Origin: Undaria pinnatifida
Taxonomy: Eukaryota; Sar; Phaeophyceae; Laminariales; Alariaceae
Direction: 5' to 3'
DNA: 64,000 nucleotides
Assembly: GCA_012845835.1 (NCBI GenBank)
Contig: JABAKD010000036.1
Location: forward strand, 1,636,501-1,700,500
Shown: piece by piece, positions 9,701 to 21,111 of the stretch
How positions within the stretch are numbered: the first letter of the stretch is position 1
Layout: every line of letters begins with the position of its first letter
Made by a program: the position numbers and the translations under genes
The notes under the pieces: generated by a model
The model's database searches: none
Seen by the model: the letters and a program-made list of their open reading frames with translations, nothing else
What the model was told of the DNA's origin: nothing

Positions 9701-11700
9701 CGTGGGACGGAGTGCCCTCGCCAGAAGGTTGGGCGGGGTTCTTGTAGTACAGACAAAGGCGTTTCTTTCAATTGGTCGGCTGTGCACCTCAAGCCCCCCT
9801 GTCGATGCGTGGGCGTTGGACGGGGATTTATTTTTGGTTGCAGACAACACCGGTAGGTCGTACTACTTCGTGGGTATTTTATGTTGTCTGTGCTTGGCGA
9901 TTGTGCCGAGTATCTTTGGTAGGCCGCTGGAAAGAAGGAACAGACATGGCGATGGAGCTGTTCCCCGGAACAGGATGGTGGGACGCTGAGTTTGTTGCTG
10001 TTGTGAATTATGCATTAGTGTGTGTTGTGTATTTATCTGCACGACACGTATCAATAATAATTTGTGTCGGTCACTGTTTGGTTGGTGTGTTGATTAAATA
10101 ACCGTCGTTATAACAGCGCTTATTATGTTTACAGAGTAGTCGTAGTCCCTATATTTTCCTGTGGTGCTTTGTTGTTTCTTGTCTCCCCCCTAAGGAAGTA
10201 GGGGTTTCGAGTTTTTTTGCTGTGATATCGCGAGGGAGGGGGGGGGTGTAACGGTCGAAACTGGTCATAGTTTGGACATTGGAAGAGGAGGTCCCCATAT
10301 TTGTCGTTGTCCTTACTATGTGTCATTTTCGCTTTTTTCTGAAGTTTTGCGAGCTCTACAGTAGTACTGTATTTCTGTCTGCACATATTGAGTACAAAGC
10401 AAAGTCGGTTTGGCGCTACTTGCACATATGTCATATGGTGTGGTTTTGTTGGATTCATCGTGAAATTGAAACCTTTTGTTCAGCTGGTTGGTTTGGTTTG
10501 TTTTGCAGATTAATAATGGGGATGGGACAGTGGGAAATGGCTATGGGTTGTCTAGCGTCAAAATAATAAAAGAAACAACAATGAGATTGTGGCGTGGATC
10601 CACGCGGTCGGACATACACGCGTAAACTCGTTTGCATAGTGGGTTCACGCGACTGGACATTCATAAAATCCGTGACGAGGACATACATAAAACCACTTAC
10701 TGTGGTGTCGGGCACTCCCGAGGCCGCCCTCGGCATATGGTCCCACCTCTCAGCCATCCTCAGCTCTTTATTGCTGACGGGATAACTACTTTTTAAGATC
10801 GATCTCTGGAGTGGTATTTTCGATTTTTTAGCCCTTTTTTTTAATTTTTTCCTTTTCCTGACGAGTACGAGAATATATATATTTCCTTCCATATACCAGT
10901 AGTACTACGTAGACATTTTTTCGTATTTTCATACGTGTTTGTACGACATCATTTAATTTTTGTTTCTACCTGCTTCTACGGACGCACACGCACCATGCAG
11001 TATGTCATGTAGTATGTCATGTATTAATAGTATGTCATGTATCAATAGTATATCATTTAGCATGAAATGTAGCATGCCATTCCACCGTAGAGGTGCCGCG
11101 GAAGTTTCTGGGTTCCTAACACACTAGCTCAACATATCACCCGACACATGACTTGGACGGCATTCGTTCGCGCAGCCCGACCAACAATTCTATGCGGTAG
11201 TCCTATTCATACTATTAACACTAATACTGATAGTCCTAATACAATCACATTCCTAAATTTATCATACTCTCCGACAGTTTCGCGCTTGAACAACCGGTCA
11301 GAAACGTTCGGCGCGAAAAAAGTGTGGAACCCCTGGCGTTGTGTGACTGATTCTACGAACCGCAAGCACAGCAGCACAGCCTGCAGTCGGGCCAGAGGAG
11401 CAGCAACGCGCGTGCAGTAAGTAGTTACTAGTAGTAGTACGTTCGTCCCGATCAGAAACAAACGCAAGCAAGCAGACGAGATCCTTCTTGTCCCGCTGGC
11501 GTGTGACTGTACTCGTACAATACGCGCGCACATGTGGCGTCCGGGTCTGTTTTTCCTGGAGCATGGCGGCGGGGCACTTGGCATTATCGTAGCCGCCAGT
11601 TTGCACCTACAATCAGTCGCGCACCTCTGTCCACTTCACATAATTACAATTTATTTGTTGCACAATTCCTTCCTTGTGGTATTTACTTCCTGAGCGAGCG
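9701..11700. other. intergenic, no gene seen
   Basis: Short frames of up to 145 codons occur, but none shows a recognisable motif or family. A short AGTATGTCATGT(A) tandem lies at about 11000-11080. Confidence 0.45.
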
Positions 11701-11714
11701 TAGCGGGGCAAAAA

Positions 11715-12480
11715 CAAATCTATATGGACGAAAAGTATACCGGTATGTTTGTTATTTCATAAAAGGGGTGCGAATCAAAAGACATATCGTAGGTCGTGGG
11801 AACGTGTGCTGCTCGGGGCTCGGTGCTGTGTTCGGTGTTTCGTTGTCGAGTCGCACACACCAGCACGGTTCACATCGAACGCACAGCAGACACCCGGTGG
11901 CTTGGACCGTGGAGCCAAGTGGATCAACTCCTTGTCAAAGGATTTAGGGGAAACTAACAGAGATGCCGCAAATAGCGCCAGCAGTCGCACACCAGTACTG
12001 TTGGTCCCTCTATAGTGACGATGTGCCAGCCAGAATTACCGGCACAATAGTGGCAACCGGCGTTACCCTCCATGCTCCCAGTACTGGTCCCCATTTGTGC
12101 GAAGCGATTTCGCAGGCAATTAAGCGGGCAACCGGCACTACTATAGAGGGCCATCTACTGCTATGTACGTGTCGTCTCGTACACATAATATCATATGATA
12201 CAACGTTTGTAGCGTGCTCTGTTATGAACAAGAGCATGCAATTGCTTCGATCTTCGACAACCGTCGACAACCTTGCTATACCGTTGGTTACTGTCTTCGT
12301 TATTGTTTATGCTTCGATATGTATGTGCGTGTGTTACATCCGCCCCCACAACGAAGCACCGAGCACGGCACCGAGCCCCGAGCAGCACACGCGCCCACGA
12401 CCAACGATACGTTTCTTGGTTCTCCCGTTTTTGGCAACATAAGAAGCAGTTATATTTACGTTCGTCCAAAAATAGTTGTT
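11715..12480. mobile_element. fold-back element with ~100-150-bp inverted arms
   Basis: The left arm (about 11715-11865), containing TCGTAGGTCGTGGGAACGTG, GCTGCTCGGGGCTCGGTGC and TTCGTTGT, is the reverse complement of the right arm (about 12315-12480), at roughly 75-80% by eye. The centre holds a separate small TIR element (12002-12153). No transposase; likely a non-autonomous DNA element with another nested in it. Confidence 0.55.
12002..12153. mobile_element. CCCTCTATAG-family MITE-like element, 152 bp
   Basis: Left end TGGTCCCTCTATAGT and right end ACTATAGAGGGCCA are inverted copies with one indel. Subterminal blocks carry CCGGCA/TGCCGG motifs in opposite orientations (ACCGGCACAATAGTGGCAAC; GCAACCGGCACTACTATAG). 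No coding capacity. Related copies are at 42586, 43377, 45911 and 63888. Confidence 0.6.
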
Positions 12481-12649
12481 TTGATATTATATTTGTTCCT
12501 GTGCCGTCTTTTTTGGGAGGCCAACTACCGCAACTACTTGCAACACATCGGGATTCCGCTCGTTCGTGGTCGATTCAGACCGTTGGGCGATGACTTGTAG
12601 CCGTCCTTGTTGTACTCGCTATTGAGGCTGTCATAGTCGGAAAACAAGG

Positions 12650-14200
12650 GCTATGGTGTCGGTTAAAAGGGGCAAAAATGTGGTCAACATGGGGTAGTCT
12701 CCGAGCTGATACCAGGCTCTGGCGGAGACCCTACAAACTCTTATTGAGCTTCGTGACAAGAGGCACTCCGGACATGTCGGCTATTTCGTAGCCGGGTGCA
12801 ATCTTGGCGAAAACGTCTTCCTCCGCGTCGGCGTTCAGAAATGCCGTCTGGACGCCTAGCACAAACACCTCGTGGTCCAGTTCCGCCGCGATTGCCAGGA
12901 TCATGCGGGTCCTCTGAGGTCTGCATACGGGCGCGAAGGTGCCGCCGCAGTCGATTTCAGAGACCTGAGCTACCCTTGTACAACTAGACGGATTTCGTGT
13001 GTGCCATCTGACCTTGATTTTGTCGATTCACCGCGTGCCGATCACCCTCTGTCCCGTCGGGACTGAGGTGATTGGTATCAGCTCGTAGACGCCGTGCTTC
13101 TCCAGGCTTGCGACCTCCCTGTCAGATGCCGTTTTCGAACGCTCCGCTTGTGGAAGGACCATAGCCTCCTTGAAGGTGTGGAGGTCTTTCTATTTTTTTT
13201 TCTCCCCCGCCGAAAAGCTTCCTTGCGTATTGTTGGTGGCGGTGGCGTTCTCTGTGCTGAACGTATCGTCGAGTTGGTGCGCAACGTCCAAATTGGCGTG
13301 ATGTCCTAGTTTGGGAGATCCTAGTTTGTGCACCTGTTGAAGCGTGTCCTTACGGAGGATACCTGCCAAATCTGCGCGGTTGTTCCGATTTGCCCGATAG
13401 TCTGTAGCGGCAGACGAACGAACTTGGCCGCGAGTAACAGCGCGGGTAACACCGGGCTGCATGGCGTAGCTGTCGGTGCCCGTGGTGGTTGCTTGCGGTG
13501 GTGCCTGTGCAGGCACGGGTGCAGGCGCCGTTTCTGGCGCAGGTACAGGATACAGATGCAGCTGAAGACGGTGATTCCTGCGGTGTGGTTCCCCCGGGCG
13601 AAGACCCTCTGGGGGCAGGAGTAAGTAGTGGGTCGTTGGCGTCGAAGTCCAAAGCACTCGCATAGTCTTGCACATCCTGTGTCATGTCTTTGCGTCAAGA
13701 GTAGTTGCCGTCGAGGCTGTTGCCGCTGAAGTCAAACGTCGGAGCGTCCAGATCCTGTAGCGGCGCAAGCTGCCTGGAAGGGGGAGGCACGTGTGGTGGT
13801 GTTTCGATGAAGGCGAAGTTCTTGCTTTGTACAACTCGACGCGTCTTAGGGTGGATACGGAATGAGTTGCTCTCATTCTGGCTGAAGCCGCAAACCTTTC
13901 CTTCCCATGAGTGTGACAGAGCTTGTTCGCGTCCTTGATATGGACAAACACGCTCGCGCCGATGATTCTGAGGTGCGAAAGGTCAGCGTATTTGCCGTAA
14001 GCACCCCATACGGTGTTTCTATCTTGAGCGCCGAATGCGGGATGCGATTGCACAGATAGGTTGCCGTCATCATAAGCACTCCCCAAAGACCAGGATGGAG
14101 TCCACTGTCGACGAGCATGCAGCGAACCAGCCCGACAACGTCCGCCCGACGCATTAGGATACACCAATCTGCTGTGGCGTGTTAGTGGCACCGGGGGGGG
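12650..14200 (-). pseudogene. decayed Copia retrotransposon fragment (integrase C-terminus to RT)
   Basis: Minus-strand frames show, in order, a Copia integrase tail (MLVDSGLHPGLWGVLMMTA, ATYLCNRIPHSAL, TPYGVL at 14150-13990; then DLSHLRIIGASVFVHIKDAN in another frame), a Pro/Ala-rich spacer, and part of the RT (matching QTAFLNADAEEDVFAKIAPGYE read across frames near 12870-12790, then a KSL*GLRQS block). Frameshifts and stops separate the blocks. LTRs were not found, and it is unlike the intact Copia at 20651 in sequence, so it is a different, older family. Confidence 0.65.
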
Positions 14201-14279
14201 GGGAGCAGGGATGAGTAGCAGACCCAAGAGGTGGGGTGGAAGGGACAGATACATGGATTAGGCAGGTCGCTACCCCGCC

Positions 14280-16813
14280 AAACGAGTTGCGATGTCGACC
14301 CGAAGGACTTACGTGCAAGGTTGGAGGGTGTAGGGGAGAGGCAAGGTTAAGCGAGGCAAGGGGGTTTGGTTCGGGGGGGGGGGGGGGGTGAACGAGTGGG
14401 AGCTGGTATATGAACGGACGAAGTTAAGGACTACTGCTACATTGCGAGGAAAATCAGGGCGGGCGGCCGTGGCAGGGAAGGGAATAGCGTTGAACAGTTA
14501 CCACGAGCAGCAGGCGGGGCGATCATCACCGCTGCAGCAGGTTGGGATCACGGCGGCAAGAGAAGGGATAGAAGGGGCACGTGGAGGCGAGGAACCAGAC
14601 ACAGGGAAGAGACCGTTTACGCGGAGATGATGGGGGTGAGAGAGGAGAGCGTGGACGAAGGGTGTGTGCGGAGGGGGGATGATGGCGTGGAGCGGCTTGA
14701 CTTTGCCGTACCTACTGTCGCTGAGAGCAGTGGGAACTGTTCGCCGGGGGAGGCGGAAGGGTGCACCAGGTTTACGGCTTCAAGTGTGGGGGGTAACCGT
14801 TTCGAGAAAGGCGTGCAGATGGGGTGGGAGATAGGGAGCGGGAGGCGGGGGGGGGCGGGTGTACTCAATCTGTGCATGGCTGTAGTCGTATGATCATAGA
14901 CCCTCGCATCCCTACTATGCCGGGACGGAGCACGTCGGGTTTTCACTAACCAGGCGGGCATTGCTTGCACCAAGCGCGAAGCGCCGTGAGGTGTTCGGCG
15001 AGCCGCATGAAGGGTGAATTGCATCTTTCCAAGAACCGCTCGTAAGACGGACTTCGGCACCTTGTGCCTGCTTTCTTGCTTATGGATGACGAGGGGGGGA
15101 GGGGGCGTGGTATTCCACTCCAATAGAAGAGAAACAGGGGGCCAGAACGAACCGAACAGGAGCGGTAATGGTGAGGATAAGACGGGTTTGGGGCCGGGGG
15201 CTGGGAAGGAACGCCGGGGACCGGTGGGTGAAGCTATTAGAGTACTACTGGAACAGCATCTGGGGGGGGAGAGGGGGAGGCGCAACGGATGGCTTGCAGT
15301 AGTAGCGGCCGGGCGGGGGGCGCTGAAGGTGTGAGCAAGAGCACGGGTGACGTACCGCCTAATGAAAGGATCGGACCGGGTGGGGGGGAGAAATGGGGAC
15401 CGCAGAGAAAGGCAACAGGGGCTAAATTGGTTCTGCTACACTCCCGGAGGCTAGGGAGAGCAACAGGGCTAGCGGAAAATGGAGCCCCAACTTGGTCATC
15501 CAGAGAGGGAAGATATGGGAAGATATGGGCGTTTCGGGCGCTTATGGGATACGAGGGGTCGAATTTGGAGGATATACTGTGAGTTGTCAGAGTATTGGTG
15601 GGGAGAACTGGATAGCCGAGTAGGCAGCCAAGGCAGGGGACGAGGTGGGGCATGTTGCAGGGGAGGGGGGAGCAAGAAAGGTAGACTGAAGCCGGGGGGG
15701 GGGGTAGTTGTTGAGGCTGCCTATCAAAGTGGAGGGCAGGTCAGCCGCGAACAACAGTAGGAATTGGAGACGGGGGAGGGGGAGCAGGGGGAAATGAACG
15801 ATGGGAACCGTCACAGTTCCAATCACCCCCTCCGTCGAAGGCAACGTCACGGATTACTAATAAACCGCATTTTTCGTGAAGAGTTCTTGTAGACCAAAGA
15901 AAAAAAAAAGACAAAAAATTGTGGGAAAACTAGTTTAACAACTGCATGAAAGATCTGGTCTAAGTTCTTGTTGTTTTTTGGAGTGGAATCCCTCTACAAC
16001 GTACCACAAGAAAAAACGAAAAGACTAGAAACATGCCTTCTTGTACGTAATCGACAGATACGTCTGTCTATCTACGCAGGCCATTTAAATGAACATACAG
16101 GATTCAGCTGGATAGAGCATGGCAGACATGAACTTTGTTCTAAGAAACCACGCACGGCATCGCTGAGCACGACAACGAACACGGCACGCTTTAGGAACAC
16201 CTGCAGGAGACAGCGGAAGCAGCAGAAGCAGCGGCGGCGGGGGCGGAGGCGGCGATAGCCTAGCAAAAGGAATTGCGGCATGGCAGCAGTATACATACAA
16301 CAGTAAGTAGTGTTGCCAGGAATCATCTGGCAGGAGAAGCACACACGCACACACTGGCTCGACGAGGTGTACGATCACGAACACAACCGACAGCCAATTT
16401 ATACTTGATATACACACGAGGTGACACCAACAGCAGCAAGCAGCAGCAGCAAGCGGCGGCGGCGGCGGCGGTAGTGGCGGCACCTTTGCTGCTCTTACGC
16501 GTGTTTATTATCCTGGGGGCAGAGAGAGGGTAGGGTGTCTTGCGGGTGGATCAGTGGTGTCGAAATGTGAGCTCTGTGTGCGGTAGGCGCTGGTTGGTGG
16601 GGTATCAAATTGTTGACGTATATATGCATAAAATAGATCGATATATCGCCCGACCTTTTGGAACGTCATGATGACGTTGATGATGGCGAGAGCTTCGTCA
16701 ACGTAATACCCATACCCACCAGGATTAAAATCACAAAAAAACCCCGTCATGGTGACAATCATCTATGAATGTCTTGAAACTGATGGCGGTGCATATTTTG
16801 ACGCGATTCCTAC
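14280..16813. other. G-rich non-coding stretch with AGC/GGC repeats
   Basis: 14290-15850 has a strong purine bias on the plus strand with many G runs; apparent Gly/Arg/Glu-rich frames reflect this. A copy of the G-run/GTACTCA repeat sits inside. 16200-16250 and 16430-16475 are AGC/GGC trinucleotide runs. No gene recognised. Confidence 0.5.
14840..15092 (+). repeat. G-run/GTACTCA dispersed repeat, copy 2
   Basis: Near-copy of 3452-3690, sharing ATCATAGACCCTCGCATCCC, TGCTTGCACCAAGCGCGAAG, ATGAAGGGTGAATTGCATC and CTTGCTTATGGATGAC, and the preceding G run. Confidence 0.7.
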
Positions 16814-17709
16814 TGTTAAGATACGGCCTCGAAAGGCCTGTAATTATCCGAATTTGAGATCATTTGGATGGGTTTCGTATGATAAGGTTGGCGGTTTATA
16901 TTCGGGAAAGTTAGGAAGTAGATCGGAGGCACGTGCCTCCGATCTCAGAAGCTACCCCGGACTCTGGTGGAAACGAATAAAGCTACATCTCTACGAAGGA
17001 AACGAAAGTGAGTACTCTCCGAGGACCTGCTCAATTGGCAGACCTGCAGGGGGCACTCTGTGTCCCCTACCTTTAATTTAACATGTGGCGTTGACGGCAG
17101 GACGCCATAGTACCTTTTCTGTGGTTGGTTTGCCGTAGAGCCTTTCCTGCCCCCCCCGCCACACCGGCGGCATGCGGCAGATTCTAGAGCCTTTTCTGCC
17201 CCCCCCGCCACACCGGCGGCATGCGGCAGGTTTTTGATGGGTGACTATTGCCTTGTTGTAGGGTCTGCGTTTCTTTCTACTGCTTTTCTTCGCGTGTTCC
17301 TGGCTCCATAGCCAGACGGTTAGAGGTGTGGGCGTGGGTTTTGAGGAGCCGCATCTTCGACTCATGGTCTAGTTCGTAGAACCGGAGTTTCCCCAAATCT
17401 CCCATATTTCTGCATATGCGACTCATCAGGGTGGGCTAGTGTTAAGATACGGCCTCGAAAGGCCTGTAATTATCCGAATTTGAGATCATTTGGATGGGTT
17501 TCGTATGATAAGGTTGGCGGTTTATATTCGGGAAAGTTAGAAAGTAGATCGGAGGCACGTGCCTCCGATCTCAGAAGCTATCCCGGACTCTGGTGGAAAC
17601 GAATAAAGCTACATCTCTACGAAGGAAACGAAAGTGAGTACTCTCCGAGGACCTGCTCAATTGGCAGATCTGCAGGGGGCACTCTGTGTCCCCTACCTTT
17701 AATTTAACA
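16814..17709. mobile_element. TRIM-like miniature LTR retrotransposon, 896 bp
   Basis: Two direct repeats of 270 bp (16814-17083 and 17440-17709) start TGTTAAGATACGG and end TTTAATTTAACA. They differ at only three positions I could see. The 356-bp interior has no coding capacity. TGGCGTTGACGGC two bases inside the left LTR could be a primer-binding site, and the G-rich AGGGTGGGCTAG before the right LTR could be a polypurine tract. CTAC flanks both sides (16810-16813, 17710-17713), a plausible 4-bp target duplication. The interior also holds a 49-bp direct duplication (17137, 17186). Confidence 0.7.
16920..16945. repeat. 26-bp perfect palindrome in the TRIM LTR (also at 17546-17571)
   Basis: AGATCGGAGGCAC followed directly by its reverse complement, with no spacer. 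It is present unchanged in both LTRs. Confidence 0.9.
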
Positions 17710-19069
17710 CTACCACTTGGTTATACCCGGCATGTATTATTTGCAAATTCCAAAACACAAATGAATGGCTGAGCGATGAGGCATGATAGTCCGTCCGGGC
17801 AAATTTTATGACGTTTTTCCCAGGTCACGTGGGAATTGATTCCGAGTGACTGACGTACCCCCTGGGCCTGATCAAAACACCGTTGGAAAGCTCTTTTAGA
17901 CGTCCAGGCGGAAGTTTCGATCGGAGCAATTTTGTTTTTTCGCGACCGGCGAGATCGCAATTTCGTCCAGACTTGGCGAGATTTTCCATAGTTTTATTTG
18001 ATCGAGTGTGGGGTCCATTTATTTTTGTACAACGGTTTTAAACATATCTCGCCGAGGCGCTCACCACAACCCAACCAATTTCTGAATTCGCCTGTTGTTG
18101 CTTATCGGGAAAAGGGCATAAAAGATCCTCCAAAGCCAAACAGCGCCCAGTGTATAGTTGTTGGGGAGTAGTAGTATTGGAACGATAGATAGTGAAAAAC
18201 TCGTCGGATTCGGGCGAATTGGACCTGCACCCGGGACCGACCGTGTTTTTTTTTTTTGAAGAATTTTGTGTTTAAACGAAATATCGCCCGCCGAAGTTTC
18301 CGCTGGTGTACACACCCACACACCACCTACAACACCACCGGGCGGCGGTGTTGGTTGTTATCTCTTGGTGTCTTTCTGCACTTGCAAAAGGTTAACCAAT
18401 AGCTTACCCAAACTAAGCCTTACAACACTCTTCCCCCCTGAAACGGCGGGATACCAGGTCGGCCGGATATTCTTCGGGCGGACCTGTCAATATCCAAGCG
18501 ATCTCATTTCCTGGGTATACCGGGGATAGTATTTTCCAAGTTCGACATGGGGAAAGTCTGAAAACGTGTATTATTGTGGATGGTGGGATTTGAACCCACC
18601 ACCCAAAAAGCCCATGGTCTGTCGGGGACGCCTTATATACATATATGCGACCTAAAGCCCCCCCCCCCCCGCCCCCCGCCCCCCCCCGCCACATTCCCCC
18701 CCCCCTCCCCCACAAGAAGGATTTATATTTTTTCACGCACAAATTGACCTGCCCCACCTGTCCCCTTCCCCCCCCTCCCCCCCTCCCGCCCCCCTTTTGA
18801 TCAAAATCAGGCCCCCGCGTCCTAAAAACCTCCGCCCTCCCCTCACCGGATATTCGACTTACAAGATTCGCTTAATAAGCTGATGCATTTCCTTCCACAG
18901 CTGTCAGATTTTGTCCCCCTCAGAAACGGGCTTTATAGTTTCCGCGCACAGACTGCCTAACACCACCCTGTTGGCCCTGATAGCTACACTGTAGTTGCAA
19001 GGGGAGTCGCCGACCTATATCCTTAATGAGGACACACAACCCGTAATACGCGCGATCGGAGTATCACAC
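17710..19069. other. non-coding with C-rich tract and repeats
   Basis: 18655-18800 is C-rich. A tRNA T-arm-like sequence lies on the minus strand at 18583-18606 (GGTGGGTTCAAATCCCACCA) but no matching acceptor or anticodon arm is present. 18349-18437 resembles the 100-bp TG...CA repeat. No gene recognised. Confidence 0.5.
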
Positions 19070-19140
19070 ACAGCTTGCAAAGATGAGTTTCGACAAAATA
19101 TTCGATCTCACAGCCGGATTGTATTTTAATTTTTATAATA
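19070..19140 (+). repeat. dispersed CAGCTTGCAAAGATGAGT repeat, copy 2
   Basis: Matches copy 1 at 1105 nearly base for base from CAGCTTGCAAAGATGAGT to TTTTTATAATA, including an open frame of similar peptide sequence. Confidence 0.65.
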
Positions 19141-19142
19141 TA

Positions 19143-19237
19143 TGTTGAGGTATTTAGTGGGGTATTAGTCGGTTTGACCACTTTCAAAAGAGGTTAACCA
19201 ATAGTCTAATAGCTTACCCAAAGTAAGCCTTATAACA
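19143..19237. repeat. 100-bp TG...CA LTR-like repeat, copy
   Basis: Starts TGTTGAGGTATTTAGTGGGG, contains AGGTTAACCAATAG and AGCTTACCCAAAGTAAGCC, and ends TATAACA. Similar to 20462-20561 and, in its 3' half, to 18349-18437. No target duplication seen at this copy. Confidence 0.5.
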
Positions 19238-20094
19238 TTGCTACCAAAATTGCTATAATAATACTAGCGCATCTGCATGTTGTGATTACGGGACGACAGC
19301 AGTGTACTATTGCGGAGTAATTTAGACTAACCCAAATTGGGGCAATTGTGTGCCGTTTCGGGGTAATTTCTGGGTAATTTTTGCCAGAAAGTGGCCAATC
19401 CGCTTCTTCTTTATTTTACACCGGATTTGGATTCCTCTCGACCCCGCGATTCGTGCCAACTTTGTTTCACGTGCCAAATCTTCAAAATTGAGCGAGGTGG
19501 GTGGGGGTCATGCCTTCCTTGATAAAATTTTCCCGGACGGACCACATACATCATGGCTGACGGCTGACGACGTGTGTTACGCATTTTTTCTTACAAGCCG
19601 TGGCATCAGCTGCTCGAGAGGCCCGGCAGCAGGTGCAATTTCGAGAGTCTGTATAGACTAAAAGGCTAAAAAACAAACAAATATTAACGGCCACTTGACG
19701 GCCACACAGCAGCAGCAGCAGCAGCAGTAGTAGTAACGACCACAGACACGACATTCGTAAGTATCGTGTTATTCTGCACACAGCAGCAGCTTCCGCCACC
19801 GATGGTTCTCGCCTAAAATAACACGAGATGGCACCAAGACTTCGAGACTGCGTGCTCCATTGCTCTGAGAGGGATTGATGCCGACATTTAGGGGCGCTGA
19901 ATGATGCCGTGTAGTTGAAGCCCTCGGTCAAAAGGCAGGAAAGAAGAAGAGCCCGACTATTTCTTCACGCCTTTTTTTATAGAAGAAAATCATAATAACT
20001 AGCCTATAGGACTGTGGGTCGGCACGACTTAATAACTCATCGACTAGTTATTTGTCGGTCTAATAGTCAGTCGTGAAACGGAGGTGCCGATGTG

Positions 20095-20442
20095 TAAGCT
20101 TTACGAGGCGAACGCCATTTCGCCGATGCCGAGGTTAGGTTCGGGTCCCCCACCCCTTTGAGGCAGCATCTAGGTAGACACGAAGAGGAAATACCACATC
20201 GCGAGGCCCTGAAAGAACATGAGGCGCGTGGGGCGAGCAGCAAAGGCGGAGGTAGTGGCGGGGCCTCGAGCGAGAAGGATGCGGGGAGCATCATTCCTTA
20301 CATGGACGGCGTCAAGCCATTCACGAGCAAGATGGTTCGGCTCATCATCGACAGCTCTCTAATAATCGATGGTTTAGACTTGCGGTCGTCATCGGCGCGC
20401 ACGTTTCGCGCAAGGTTGGAAGATACATTAATAAACGAATAA
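20095..20442 (+). pseudogene. possible BED-zinc-finger/hAT remnant
   Basis: An open frame of about 115 codons ends at 20442. It contains LRQHLGRHEEEIPH, which resembles the distal half (L..HL...H) of a BED finger, followed by a Gly/Ser linker and MVRLIIDSSLIIDG. hAT transposases have a BED finger upstream of such a segment. The cysteine pair of the finger is not in the same frame, no transposase core follows, and the match rests on one short motif. It could be a chance frame. Confidence 0.25.
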
Positions 20443-20461
20443 AACCACGGAGGGGTCCAAG

Positions 20462-20561
20462 TGTTAAGGTATTAGTGGGGTATTAGTCCGTTTGACCACT
20501 ACTTGCAAAAGGTTATTAACCAACGAGTCTAATGGTTTACCCAAACTAAGCCTTACAAACA
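20462..20561. repeat. 100-bp TG...CA LTR-like repeat with 4-bp flanking duplication
   Basis: Starts TGTTAAGGTATTAGTGGGG, ends CCTTACAAACA, and is bracketed by CAAG (20458-20461 and 20562-20565). This is what a solo LTR or very small element with a 4-bp target duplication would look like. Confidence 0.5.
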
Positions 20562-20650
20562 CAAGACCTTTTCTATTGGGGATAATTTTGCACCGCTACC
20601 TTGGTGATGAGTTCGCTTTTTTGCTCGTATCCCCGCTAGGTAGTTTTGCG

Positions 20651-21080
20651 TGTTCGATATAGCTTGTCTCAACGAACAAAGTAGGAACAACGTTGGTCAC
20701 GAAGGATCGTCCGACGGGGTATTGTCGGATTACCCGACGGTGCATTGCGGAATATTATAGCATGGGAAGGACACGTGGAATAGTCCCGAAGGTCCTTGTA
20801 GACTGTTCCTGGAACCAATCTAGGAACACGTGGAAATATGAGAATGTAGCACCTGTAGTATTTGGGAATTTGGGGCGTTGAGAATATTGCCTGGTGTGGA
20901 GCGAGATGGCTTCGCCCACTCGCCTCACTCCATCTCTTTCCCTCTTATCAGCATCCGGGACCAGCTAATAAAGACATCTATATACCATCTTCTTCACACT
21001 GTGTGTTGCAGTGTAGCTCGCGCCCTGAGACTGGGCTGCTGGGAGCACATTATTCTTCGCATAACCGATTTAATCCAACA
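20651..21080 (+). repeat. 5' LTR of the Copia element
   Basis: 430 bp, TG...CA ended. It should hold the promoter and the R region. AATAAAGACATC at about 20966 could serve as a polyadenylation signal. Confidence 0.93.
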
Positions 21081-21111
21081 CGTTAACGTGCTTTACGTTT
21101 GAATCGGAACA

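Noticed and set aside
18580-18640. tRNA-like T arm on the minus strand
   Set aside because: The acceptor 5' strand (expected GTGGATG), D arm and anticodon arm are absent. The nearby GTCGGGGACGCC also occurs at 42195, but without a consistent tRNA fold.
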